Shown here piece after piece: positions 10,803-21,472 of a stretch of 64,000 bases of DNA. The stretch lies in assembly GCA_030704615.1 (NCBI GenBank), contig CM060731.1:79278756-79342755 (forward strand), read 5' to 3'. The stretch comes from Takakia lepidozioides (Eukaryota; Streptophyta; Takakiopsida; Takakiales; Takakiaceae). The translations under genes were made by a program, and so were the position numbers. A model generated the notes under the pieces. It made no database searches. It worked only from the letters and a program-made list of their open reading frames with translations, and was not told where the DNA came from. Numbering within the stretch: position 1 is the first letter of the stretch; every line of letters starts with the position of its first letter.

Positions 10803-13498
10803 ACTACAACATGAGATTGCGGCTTTTATGACTCCCATGGGTGCGCAGTCACGACAGATTTGTGGTAGAAATGCCATTTGCAATCGTAAATGCCTTTGAA
10901 GTCATAACACAGATCACGACGAAGCCGTTTATGCGACTGTATGAGTCCGAACTTTGCGCAACACAGGTCAAACTAGTTTGACTAGGAATATTGCCATGGC
11001 GGATATGACTACCAGTCAGGGTCATGCCCATATTAGAATGACGTGTGCATATTGCTAGACGGACATATAACTTCGTGACTGCCACTCTAATGCATTCTGC
11101 CAGATCATCACATGTCGTCATCACATGGTGAGTATGTGACATGGAACAACTTATGAGGTGTCTACATATGATTGGTTAAGTGGTTTTGATATTGTGGTGC
11201 GGGGGATGCAAGTGAAGGGAACGGTTGCACACAAAGTAGATTAGTGGGCCGTTTGCACTTTGTGGAGAAGAATGGAACTGAAGCCAACATGCTAGAGAGG
11301 CGATCCGGAACCGCACTCTATTTGTGACGTTACGTTTAAATGGTGGCGTGCATTTCAGTGTTTGTTGATCGCGGACAACATCAAAAGCAAGCCTCATACT
11401 GCGGAATGACAGATGAACAAATGATGCATTCAGGGGATAGGCAAATTCATGCATATCATTCAATTCACTCATGAGAGTGATGCAAAACATTGCTCAACAA
11501 AAGTCTCTGAGCAGTGACCAAGAACACCAACAAAATATGAAATCCAGTACACTCTAACATATCGCCCTGTGTATGCCGTCCCTGTAGCAGGCCGTCCCTG
11601 CGCTCGACGCCGTGTGGTAGAGGAATAGAAGCTTGGCAATACGGTCTGTTCAGATCCACCCAATCGCACGCCAGAACATGGCCTAGCTGAAAACAAAGAT
11701 CCAGGCTACGAAGCTACGAATAGCATTGAAATGAGGTTGCAGGCAAAGTTCAGACACAAAATGGAAGTGCAAAGGAGATGCACGATTATCATAGGTTGAA
11801 ACCAATAGGACATGGGACCTTGAGGAGATGGTACCAAGCAACATAACCGTAGAGATGCGGGTACTTCTGCCCACAGGCAGCGAGTTTCTTGCTGCAAGCG
11901 GAAAGACAGAAAAAATGAGGGACGGCCTCCCTCCTATGGATCCCGCTCTCTCCCAGCTTCTACACAGGCCTCTTCGGCATGTCGGCTGATGCGTAGTGCT
12001 TTAGCTTGCAGTGCAACATCACAAAGCTTGTGCTTTCGTTGAATTTCAGCCATGCTCCGATGCCATGAAGCAGTGTGGAGAGTTTGACGTCGACGGCGCA
12101 TGAGGACGCTCTTAGAATGCATAACAATGGTGTTGAAAGAAAACAACGCTTGTGGGAAGAGAGCAGGAGAGAAGAAGAGACGAACTTGCGAGTATAAGAA
12201 TTGGAGGGAAGGGCAGACATATACCCCTATCTCCCGCCATCCTAAGAACCAAGCAACGGAATGGGGCGAAGTTGCGAGGCTGGGGAGTGCATGGCGTATC
12301 AATGAACTGCGAATTCCTAGAACACAAATCGTAATTCCACGTCAGGTGTGGGGAGGCGGGGAAGTACTAGTCTCGTTGTCAATTACTCCTGCAAAGGTGA
12401 GCCTCATATCAGAAGGCCGGGTTCCTCTCAATCGTATATGTCATACATTCCACACTGATCTCTTGAAAACAAAATTAAGCTTGCAGATTTTCGTGTATCC
12501 ATGCTAGGTTCCACAGTGAACATTGACATATAACCATTTACACATGGAGCCGGTGGTGGTGGGGGCTGCTCTACCAGTACAAACTGGTCGAAGGCAGTAG
12601 GTGTCATGCAATTGCAATTGCCATACATTCCATTGGGTTTGATTGATAAAATAATATTAAGTTTGCCATGGGGGGGTGTTCTAAGAATGGGAGAGCCCAT
12701 GAATTCAGCTTCTTGTATGATAAAACAACTGAGATAACAGCTCATGTTGTTATCTCTAATGCACATATCCCCAAATGACCTGCCCCAAGCTAGAACAGCA
12801 GCAGGATGACATCAGTGAATAATGATGTGGTGCAAGGCATGGAACACCTGCAGGGCAGCAGCATTGTATTGCTGAATGTACTGCACCCTGCTTGAGCCAT
12901 TCACAGATGGGGGACTCTACAAGTGAGTCACATGGTGTTATATCTGGGGCATGAGAGAAACTGCCCATAAAATGTATCTGCGCAAAGAACCCATTCAACC
13001 AGCCAGAGCATCATCTACGCGGATTGCCGGATTCTTTTGGGAAAAAATGCAAACATAATAAGTAGGGACCAAGCTTAAAAGCACACCACTGGTATTCAAT
13101 GGTCCATAAACACGAGCCTGCCCAATATAAGACCCACAAAATCAGTGGGGCAATTATGTAATGTAAATTGGAAGGCACATGCACTTTGTCATTGTTTCAT
13201 TTTGTCAACAATGTACCCAAAGGCAGAACTGATGTGTAAATCTGCATGCCATTCAAAAGTCTATAGTGACATAAATGTCATGTCACGTTGCCAGACAAAC
13301 ACGCCATGTAAGTTGGACACCTCCAACACCCTGCAAAAATGACACCCCCAAGGGCAACCCTTAGTGCCAGTCTTACGAAGCCCACATTATTCATGAATCA
13401 ACCGGGATTACATATTGAATTTTGCCCAATACCACCCTTCATATACTTGAGATAGAGAAAGGCAGTTGGGGGGGGGAAGTCATACCTCATTCCAGGTA
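10803..13498. other. Gene-poor left part of the CACTA element
   Basis: About 2.7 kb without a gene I can support. Short ORFs on both strands (for example 11934-12302 minus and 12100-12507 plus) overlap one another and resemble nothing I know. CACTA elements often carry long non-coding subterminal regions, which is the simplest reading. The first 300 bp contain scattered ATGACTCC-like words that may be subterminal transposase-binding repeats. Confidence 0.4.
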
Positions 13499-16400
13499 CT
13501 AGTACACGTCCACATCAACCAACTCCTCATCACTAGACTCTGAATCTCCATCGCAACTGTCCTCCGTGGGACATGGATGTGCTTCCTCAGATCGCATGTC
13601 TCTGTAAAGTGAAGCAACCTCTTCAGGTGTCACTTGGATGGTCTGGCCTACCCTGTCACCAGCAACATTGGTCTCTTCAATGTGATTGGGGGCTAAGAGG
13701 CCTGATACACTTGCAATATCATCGTTGCAAATGCTCACATCACAAACAGCCCTGCGTGACCTGGGTTTTTTTCCAGCACCACGTTCCATCTCGGTTCATT
13801 CACACACTTAGAGAAAAAAAACTCGCTCGACCTGTGATGGGAGCACAAAAGGCTGTTCAAGTGGAGGCAACAAGTGGGAGAAATTCACCAATGTGAAGCC
13901 AGAGTCATCCTGCTTCATTGACACAGGCTGAGAGCCCACACGTCGTGCACGTACCCATGAACACAATAGCACCGTGGTGTGTGTGGAGCCATAATCCAAT
14001 TCTAAAATCTCCTTTATGACACCCACATACCGTATGCTTTCCACCACCTGCTCACCTGAAATGCAAGTACAGTCATGCTGGAAAACAGTAGAGACCCCCG
14101 AGTCATATGTCACAAAGGGGCTGTTGAGTCCATCTGGAGTTACCCTGAAGTGGTTTCCATAAGCCGACATGCTCTTGTATGATGTTGCGATTAATGATGG
14201 GGGTTTGGACATGTCCAACAATTCCTTGCAGGCTGAATCAGTAGCATGGTTGGCAACACTTGACACATGTTGGCGGACTGCTGTTACCAGCCATTCTGCA
14301 AAGTGAGGGAGAGCGCGGATCTTGTTTTGGTTAGCAGCATTTTCAGTCTCCAACCTGGATTTCTCCACCTCATAGGACCTGCCAACACACGCACAACCAC
14401 ATCAATTTATCTAGTGCAACCCCTGCAGCCGATGGAAGAACTACTGCACACACACCTATACAAAGCATACCCATGCATAGCAGTGCCAGAAGCTGTGACA
14501 TGCACTCACGTTTGCCACTTACCCCAACATAATGCTCAAACTGGGAATGACGTAGTCGTGGACAAGCTACAACAATTCGAGGGTCAACCTCCGTGGTCGA
14601 CCAACTCCTTCCAACACCCAGCCCGACACTGATTCCTCCTCTCCTGCATCCCACACTCTCCACCTAGTAGCATCAACAGAAGACAAGTACTTTGTACAAA
14701 ATCCCAATGCCTCGTCAAACACGTAGCCCTCCGCCATACTGCCCTCAGGCTTCGCCAAATTTCGCACATACCCTTTAAAATCCTTCATTGCTCTCTCCAC
14801 CGGGTACATCCACCGAGAAGCTACAGGTCCACACAAATCCAGCTCATCCACCAAGTGGATAAGTAAATGTGTCATAACATAAAAAAAGGAGGGTGGGAAC
14901 TCTTTCTCCAGAAGACAAAGAGTCACTGCCACCTCCTTCTTCAATTCCTCATGCTCGGTGGGATCAATGAATTTTGCACAAAGCTTGCGAAAGACACGAG
15001 ACACTCTTAGTATGGCATTGTGAACCCCAGGCGCCATCAACCCACGTAGAGCAAGTGGGAGGATCTGTTGCATGAGCACATGATAATCATGTGACTTCAA
15101 TTGGCTCAACTTTTGTTTGACCACATGCTTTTTGAAAGCAGAGGCATAGCCAGTATGGCATAGCCAGATTCGTGATAATCTCCAGGAACACCCGCTGCTC
15201 TGGTTTTGTGAGCACATATGGCGCATCAGGCATTACCAATGTATCCACTCTAGTGGGATGGCGTCGTAACCAAAGAGGCTTTCGAATGCCCTGCAATTCC
15301 AGATCGCGGCGAATTTTCTCGTGTCCTTTTTGCCGAAAAGAGTCTTGATTATGTTCTCCGTCACGTTCTTCTCGCAATGCATGGTATCAAAAGTGTGGCG
15401 GATGAGAAGATGCTGCACCATGTGGTCTAACAAATTAGGTACATTGCAATGCAGTCATGAATGATGTTAACAACACAGGTTCAGTAAACAAACAATCATG
15501 CACAATGAAAACCAATGCACTGTTATGTTCCCAAAACACAGGTGTGGTAATCGCACCTCCCAGTAAGGCAAGTCAAACAGAATGGACAGTCGTTTTACGC
15601 CATGGAGCTTGGAGGGATCATTCTGTGCGCCTGCAGTCCCACCATCATCAATCCATTGTTTGTAATGTCGTGCACGCTCCTTGATTTCGGTGGCTGTCAT
15701 TGTATGTGGAGCAGGTCTTATGTCTCGCGCCCCATTAAAAAGTCTAGATCTTCTATAGGCATGATTGTGGGGAAGATAGCGTCGATGCCCCTGGAATATC
15801 AATTTCTTGCAAGCTGGGGAATATCTGGAATCGACTTGAGGTCCACATGCTGGACAAGCAATGTACCCTTGGTGAACCTGACCTGATAACAAGCCATAGG
15901 CGGGGAAGTCATGTATGGACCACATGAGGACTGCACGCTCGGTAAATGCCCGCTCTCCTTCAATGGCTGCCACATCCACGGCTGCAACTCCCACCCACAA
16001 TGTCGCTAGCTCCTCCACAAGTGGTTGCAGGTAAACATCCACATTTTCACTTGTCACAGATTCCTTTCCAGGAATGAGGAGTGTTAAAATGACAAAAAAA
16101 TTCTTCGTTACCAACCATGGAGGCAGATTATAATTGAGCACCATGATGGGCCAAGTCGACCAAGAAGCAGATTTTGTGCCATAAGGATTGACCCCATCCA
16201 GTGCCAATCCAAGACGCAGATTTCTTGGATCTGAAGCAAAATCCGGCCATGTGTTGTCAATATGGCACCAAGCCTTACTGTCTGCAGCATGCCGGACCAT
16301 GTCATCTGCACTTCTATGATTGTTGTGCCACTTCATGAGCTCTACGAGCATCTTAGCTCGGAACATCCGTTTCAATCTAGGTATGAGAGGAAAGTGTCAC

Positions 16401-16880
16401 AACACCTTCTTGGGCACCTTCCCACGACCGTCCATGTATCGGGGACTGTGGCACTTGGGGCAATTTGCAGCCTTCTCGAGGTCTCCACGAAACAATACAC
16501 ATCCACGCTCATAGGCATGGATCTGTTTGTATCCTAGACCCATCATGGCGATCATATTTTTGGCCTCGTACTGCGATTTGGGCAAGGTGTTCTGTTTGGG
16601 CAAAATCTCCAACCTCAACAATGAAAATAACTCATCCACAAATGTGTTGGTACATCTGTGAGTGGCGCAGGAATTGAGCAACATCAATGTGGTGGTCAAT
16701 CGGCTGTGAACGCTCCCATTGTATAAGGGGATTTGGGACTCTCGCATGAGTTTTTCATGCTGAAGATCATTTGGCGCGCCTGCTTCTTCTTCGCCCATAT
16801 TTTCCCCATCAGGCATTTAAGAGGGATTTGCGCTATTCTCAACAGCCTCGTCATTGTCCAAGTGAAGGGCATTTAGGGCA
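13499..16880 (-). pseudogene. CACTA TNP2-like transposase, multi-exon and broken
   Basis: The N-terminal part (from about 16816) has LPKSQYEAKNMI and NCPKCHSPRY. It continues as HFPLIPRLKRMF, RLGLALDGVNPYG, VLNYNLPPWLV and KKLIFQGHRRYLPHNH, the diagnostic order of plant TNP2 transposases. A donor near 15560 leads to an exon with FDTMHCEKNV (about 15430-15240). A domain of the DUF4218 type follows (ILPLALRG to WMYPVERAMK, 15150-14690). The C-terminal exon (14368-13808) is DUF4216-like (YGNHFRV, VTYDSGV, GVIKEILELDYG, FVLPSQVERVFF), then an acidic tail ends at 13499. Breaks: an in-frame TGA near 16397 (KKVL*HFPL, probably from CGA) and a frame change near 15320. The product would bind and cut the CACTA ends in the nucleus. 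Confidence 0.85.
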
Positions 16881-17540
16881 GGTGTGGGATTCTCCCGGAG
16901 GGTATCTGATATTTCAAATGCATAGCACGGGCAATCTGGCCCCGTAGCCCATTGCCGTCTTGTCCCTCCAAATTGACGTCGTTCGCAACACTCTCTACAC
17001 TACATTCAGCCTCCACTTCAGAGTCGGATGTAATGTAGCCCTGTGAACGCAAATGAAATCAGAAATTGGGATATGATGAACAAGCTTTTTTCAAAACTCC
17101 CAGACAGCGAAATTTCATTTAAACACTGTCATGTAAGTAAACACTTTGTAGAATTGCACTAGTTCAATATAGGTGAATGCCGCAAGTCTCCCCCGCACTT
17201 GCGAATCAGGAGACGAAATTGGTCGGCCACGGACTTCGTTTCGAAGCAGCTTGCGGAGCTCAGACACAAAGACAAATGAAAATTACTCTTGTATAATACG
17301 GCAAGGTAGGAACACAGTTTTCATCGAAAAACAAAACAAACATACCCTCTGTGATAGAGGGAGACATCCCCACATACAGACAGCTATCTGCACATACCGA
17401 CAAAGTGAAAGCTCTCATCAAATATGCCCAAGTGGGCAGTGCGTTGAAGGCATGACACATGGCAGCAAACTGCCCAAAGCCCAAAATGCGTGGAGCCTTC
17501 ACACATGGCAGTCAACAGCGACCATGTAGTCATGACCGTG

Positions 17541-17712
17541 ACTACATGACTCCAGAACAACCAATGGAAGAACGCCACGTAGTTGAAATGTCCATGATCC
17601 GCGGTCATGAAGTCATGGACATGATTACTCTGACGCACTACCAACTACATGACTCCATCACTACGACTCCATGACTCCAATACATCCAACGGAAGAACGA
17701 CATGTAGTTCGG
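17541..17712. repeat. Pair of ~55-bp direct repeats rich in CATGACTCC words
   Basis: 17541-17590 and 17663-17712 share the order CTACATGACTCC (or CTACGACTCC), then CCAAYGGAAGAACG, then CAYGTAGTT. Each unit begins and ends with inverted ACTACATG / CACGTAGT words. No gene is evident from 17040 to 18115 otherwise; a minus-strand frame at 17960-17661 has no recognisable domain. Confidence 0.5.
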
Positions 17713-18115
17713 ACTCCAATCACTCCCATGACTGTCCAAGATTCAAAAAACAGCGAAAAAAATGCGGACATGCGCGGGCGTCGTTTCCTTGACGCAGGAC
17801 CATCCGGAATTCTGGGGGGTTGGGGATGTGCAGAAATATCTGCCGGTCTTGTCGGTGTGTTGACCTCAGTCGGCGAATGAGTGAGTTCAATAACCTTCTC
17901 GCTGACGGTTGGCAATGGAATTCGGTTTCTTTCTTTCTGCACATCCTGAACCGAATTCAAACAGAAAAAAAGGGATTACCTTGGAATACAACCCCACAGA
18001 AGTTGCCGCTTCACAGGAAGGTCATACGTTGCAGCTTTTCTGGCCTGGAGTAAAGAGAGAAAATCAGAGGATGAACAGAAACACGATAACAATAAAACGC
18101 ATGGATGAAATAGAA

Positions 18116-18598
18116 TTAAGTCACCTGACTTCTCAACAGCTGAGGTGTCCAGCCTTCGTGATCCGGTGACCCGCTTGGAATTACGACATGATGAGGAGGC
18201 AGTTGAGCGATAGTTGCAACCAATTGTTCGGTAGACTCATGTAGATGCCCTGTGACGGCGTGTGGTGGAAAGTGTTTGGAGAAGGACGGCTCCAAAGAGG
18301 ATTCCCCAAGATATTGAGAGTCACTTTCCACTATGCAGCCAACCCCAATTAAATCATCGACCCTACTAACGGTGGATTCACCTTTTGACATTTTGAGCCT
18401 CGAAACAACATCCAAAACATTGATGGGATCACTCTCCATAACAGCAATGGATGCCTGAGTAAACAACAAGTTGTCAGGTCCTTGGAAAGCTTCTGGCCTG
18501 ATCATTTCTACATCGTCAACAATATCAGACGATATTGTTTCGCCAATTGGAGATGCATTTGTGGCATGGAGTACATATTGATATGGGCATACCTGCAA
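18116..18598 (-). CDS. Unrecognised 160-codon ORF
   Basis: An open minus-strand frame begins MQVCPYQYVLHATNASP and ends GWTPQLLRSQVT. I do not recognise a domain. It is polar and low in structure-forming residues. It lies just downstream of the FCP1-like frames on the same strand, and a conventional acceptor or donor could join it to them, so it may be an exon rather than a gene. Coding status is uncertain. Confidence 0.3.
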   Translation of the reverse strand: MQVCPYQYVLHATNASPIGETISSDIVDDVEMIRPEAFQGPDNLLFTQASIAVMESDPINVLDVVSRLKMSKGESTVSRVDDLIGVGCIVESDSQYLGESSLEPSFSKHFPPHAVTGHLHESTEQLVATIAQLPPHHVVIPSGSPDHEGWTPQLLRSQVT

Positions 18599-18875
18599 AT
18601 GAAATATATGTCAACAAAGTTGAGTTGGAAGAATGCGTGACCACGCGTGGTTCCGAAAAGAAATTGACAGACATAAAGGAACAACGAATCCATTGACCGT
18701 TACATATGGTTTGGCAATATAACAATTTCCATGCAAAGCAAAAGAATATCAGAATAAGACTGAAATTCCATGGTCTTCACAGTCAATTTTAAATAGTAAA
18801 CTGTGTCCACAGTAGGACGCAAAAATTTCCTTATCATTTACTCGAAAATCACGATATTATGAATTGTCAATATAG

Positions 18876-20413
18876 TCAAGAAGAGGCTTTGAACTGTGGA
18901 TCGTTAACTTTGAAAGGTGGAAATCCTATTCTCCTTGCTTTCAAGAAGCTAAGCAATAAATCTCTAAGTTTGAGAAGGAAGTAATCGTCGACGTCGATGT
19001 TCTCAAAAGACTTGAGAAGAAGACAAGATTCAGGAGGGCTCAGCAAACACTTCAAAGCCGTATCATCAATCAGCAGAGTGTTACTCTGATTGTAAAAACC
19101 TTCAGAACTGTGCCATACTTTAAGGAGTGGTTTCAAGAACACATGAGGTTGATCTTGTCCCGTTCGGTAATTTGGGTGCAGATTGCTTGGGCAAATGATA
19201 CAATCTTCCTGCGACATGATGAACGTTGGTCGTGGAAGACCACGTAGGAGCAAATCTAGAACGACATTTAAGTTTTTAGGCACCATGCAGCTCCAGATAC
19301 CTAAATGAAATGCTTGTGTAACTCTTGCCAAACTTCCCGGTACATCTTCCGTCTAAAGATTTGCCGATACCCAACAATAGCAGGAATGCTGTAATCAGAT
19401 TCCGAAAAACGTGGAGCAGGTCCTGGGCTCTGGCACTTCGTTATTTTGCATAGCACTCCATTAACGTCAAAAATTATCAAGCGAGGTCTTCTCACAGGTG
19501 GAGATCCAGGCTGCCGGATCTGTGAAGGAGTGATAAAGACACTTAAGTAAATCAAGAAAAGAAGAATCCCATGAACAGATAAGGAACTCAATGACCTCAG
19601 AATCCCAATACATTCTCAAAACTAGTCACTTTAATATCCCATGTTCCACTTCCAGGGCCTCTAGGTACTGTAGATGTGCATCCCATTCCTCCTTGTTCTT
19701 AGGCCATGGAAAGTCCCAGCGATTAATGAATTTCACTCTAGCATCCTGAAAGTAGATATCCTTAGGTATTCCAAAACGGTTCTGCTCATTGAAGGCCCAA
19801 GTGTCCATTTTTTAATGCCTCAACTTCTCCAGGTAGGGCTTCAGATGACCCATCAGAAAATCATCCTTGTATGGATCTACAAGTGCTTCGTATTTAGGTA
19901 GGAAGATGACCAGGCTCAGTGGATTGAGGAAAGACTTGTACATGTTCCCAACGACGTCGATAAGTAGGGTGTTAGACCTGTAGGCTTTAGAGTCGGGGTC
20001 TACGAACAAGTCGTAAAGTCGTTTGAAGTAGATTGGGGCCTTAGGTAGCGTAGGCCAATATGTGTTGAAAATAAGTCTCTGTTCCACACATTGGTCGGAA
20101 CTGTAATGCATGACCTTGTGGGCGTTCCTCCCGAACAAGGCTGATTTGAAATCCATGACAGTCTCTTCTTTGCTAGTGTTCCATAAGATGACCCAACGTT
20201 ATCGTTGAATTTCCTAGGCTTCCCCCTCAACTCATAGTACATCCTGGCGTGAGCAACTTTCTCCGGGAATGTTATGTCGAATTTTTGGGCTTTATTTGGG
20301 TCGTTCAGGAGCTTAGAAATCTTCAGCAAACGATTATTGCTATCTGACCAGAGGATAATTGATGGCCATTCGGCGTAGTAATCCCTCTGCTCCCGGTTAG
20401 TAATCTCCTCCAC
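18876..20413 (-). pseudogene. FCP1/NLI-interacting-factor-like HAD phosphatase, two modules, frame-broken
   Basis: The downstream module (19591-18876) reads RPRLIIFDVNGVLCKI, then HLGIWSCMVPKNLNVVLDLLL, MSQEDC, FLKPLLKVW, SNTLLIDDTALKCLLSPP and a Phe/Leu-rich end. That is the layout of FCP1-type phosphatases, which dephosphorylate proteins such as the RNA polymerase II tail. The nucleophile Asp of DxDx is kept, but the second Asp is Asn (DVNG). Upstream (20156-19812) a related C-terminal half recurs (SNTLLIDVVGNMYKSFLNP), preceded by an unrecognised region (20413-20150). A linker frame, 19808-19626, lies between. A one-base frame change near 19315 separates KHF from HLGIWS, and overlapping frames near 20160 also need a shift or an intron. 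I call it a pseudogene, but unusual splicing is possible. Confidence 0.6.
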
Positions 20414-20467
20414 GAGTTCCTGATTTGGAAAATGTTTACATCAGCATGGAATTGAACTAGAAAGGAG

Positions 20468-20662
20468 CACACGCGATCGCGCATGCTTGCTTATCATGCT
20501 ATGCATCTCTTAGAAAGAAGTCGTCGATGAATCTGATATAATCATCTAGTAGAAGCACACGCGATCGCGCGAGAATGATAATGAGAAAACGTAAAGAAAT
20601 ATCCAAAAGATGATTATCATAGAAGCAGAGAAGAATATAGAAGCACGCGCGATCGCGCGAGG
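20468..20662. repeat. Three copies of a CG-rich palindrome centred on GCGATCGC
   Basis: GCGATCGC lies at 20473, 20561 and 20649, each inside an extended form such as CACGCGCGATCGCGCGAGG and preceded by AGCAC or AAGCAC. Spacing is a regular 88 bp. The surrounding sequence is AT-rich with no coding signal, so the motif stands out sharply in base composition. Members of the same family recur at 35-39 kb. Confidence 0.85.
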
Positions 20663-20865
20663 TAAATGTTGATGTACTATACATTTGCAGCCATAATTGT
20701 GTGTTGGCCTCTAATGACGAAGAATTTTGAATTGTTAATATCTTTTTGATGCCTTGGTTTCATCGCAGACACCTGGGTTGGCACCTGTTCAGTAATCTTA
20801 TGCTCAGGTGTGCAAGTTCTCCCCACCCAGTGCCTCATGAGGAGCCACAATCCCCGGCACTATGC

Positions 20866-20873
20866 TTATTATG
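20866..20873. repeat. Left target-site duplication of MULE-2 (TTATTATG)
   Basis: TTATTATG immediately precedes the element end CAACGACGCAATGGCG. An identical octamer follows the other end at 32325-32332. Eight to eleven bp is the usual duplication length for Mutator-like elements. Confidence 0.85.
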
Positions 20874-21472
20874 CAACGACGCAATGGCGTGAGCGTACGC
20901 TCACGCAGGAGTGACGTGGCGTGAGCCTGCACACACGCTGACGTGGCGTGAGCGTCATGTCAGCATGCTGATGTGGCGGTAAATGATGACATGGCACTGT
21001 CCGTCATCTGCCACGTCACCATTAACATGCGCCGCCTATAACCGTGGATGGTCCTATGACCGTGGAATTAATGCAGGGAATCTTGCCTAAATAGAATCAA
21101 GACGAGCATTGAGGCCTACAATTGCAGCATCCAACAGTGTGCAATTACAAATGCTTGTTTTACTTTTACAATTACGAGGACGACAAAATATCCTCACAAA
21201 GTGTGCGCCATAAAGGCTGCCACGGGAAGACCTTCCTCCCTCCTCAAATAACAATGAGAGTTAGGATCATCTTCAAAAGATGATTGTAGTGCATAGCGAC
21301 AGCAAGACATGTAGACTTCGAACGGTGCAATGACAAATGTGCACTACATAAAAGTTGTCACTTAGAGCTGACTCCGTATAGTTGGAGGCCATATCATTGC
21401 ACAGCCGACGAATTGATGTGAATTACACATTTCAAATCATGGTCATCCACATACCACATTACATAGTTCATG
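20874..21472. repeat. Left terminal and subterminal region of MULE-2
   Basis: The first 150 bp contain the perfect 20-bp palindrome GCGTGAGCGTACGCTCACGC (20888-20907) and repeated TGACGTGGCGTGAGC units in both orientations. The rest is non-coding up to the transposase stop codon. TGACGTGG is a classic binding word for plant bZIP factors; whether that matters here is inference. Confidence 0.75.

Larger units (their letters stand above)
10803..17040 (-). mobile_element. CACTA (En/Spm) DNA transposon, decayed; right boundary not found
   Basis: The left end begins CACTACAACATGAG exactly where the LINE frame is interrupted (preceding bases ATT), as expected of a CACTA terminus. The element encodes a TNP2-type transposase on the minus strand (about 16880-13499). 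I could not find a matching TGTAGTG-type inverted end on the right, so 17040 is only the limit of recognisable coding sequence. Sequences starting CACTAC at 17636 and 17659 face the wrong way for a partner end. Confidence 0.75.

Noticed and set aside
12100-12507. 135-codon plus-strand ORF within the CACTA element
   Set aside because: It overlaps equally long antisense frames, has no recognisable domain and lies in a region expected to be non-coding.
17636-17680. CACTAC sequences as the right terminus of the CACTA element
   Set aside because: Both occurrences are in the same orientation as the left end; a right terminus should read TGTAGTG, and there is no matching duplication.
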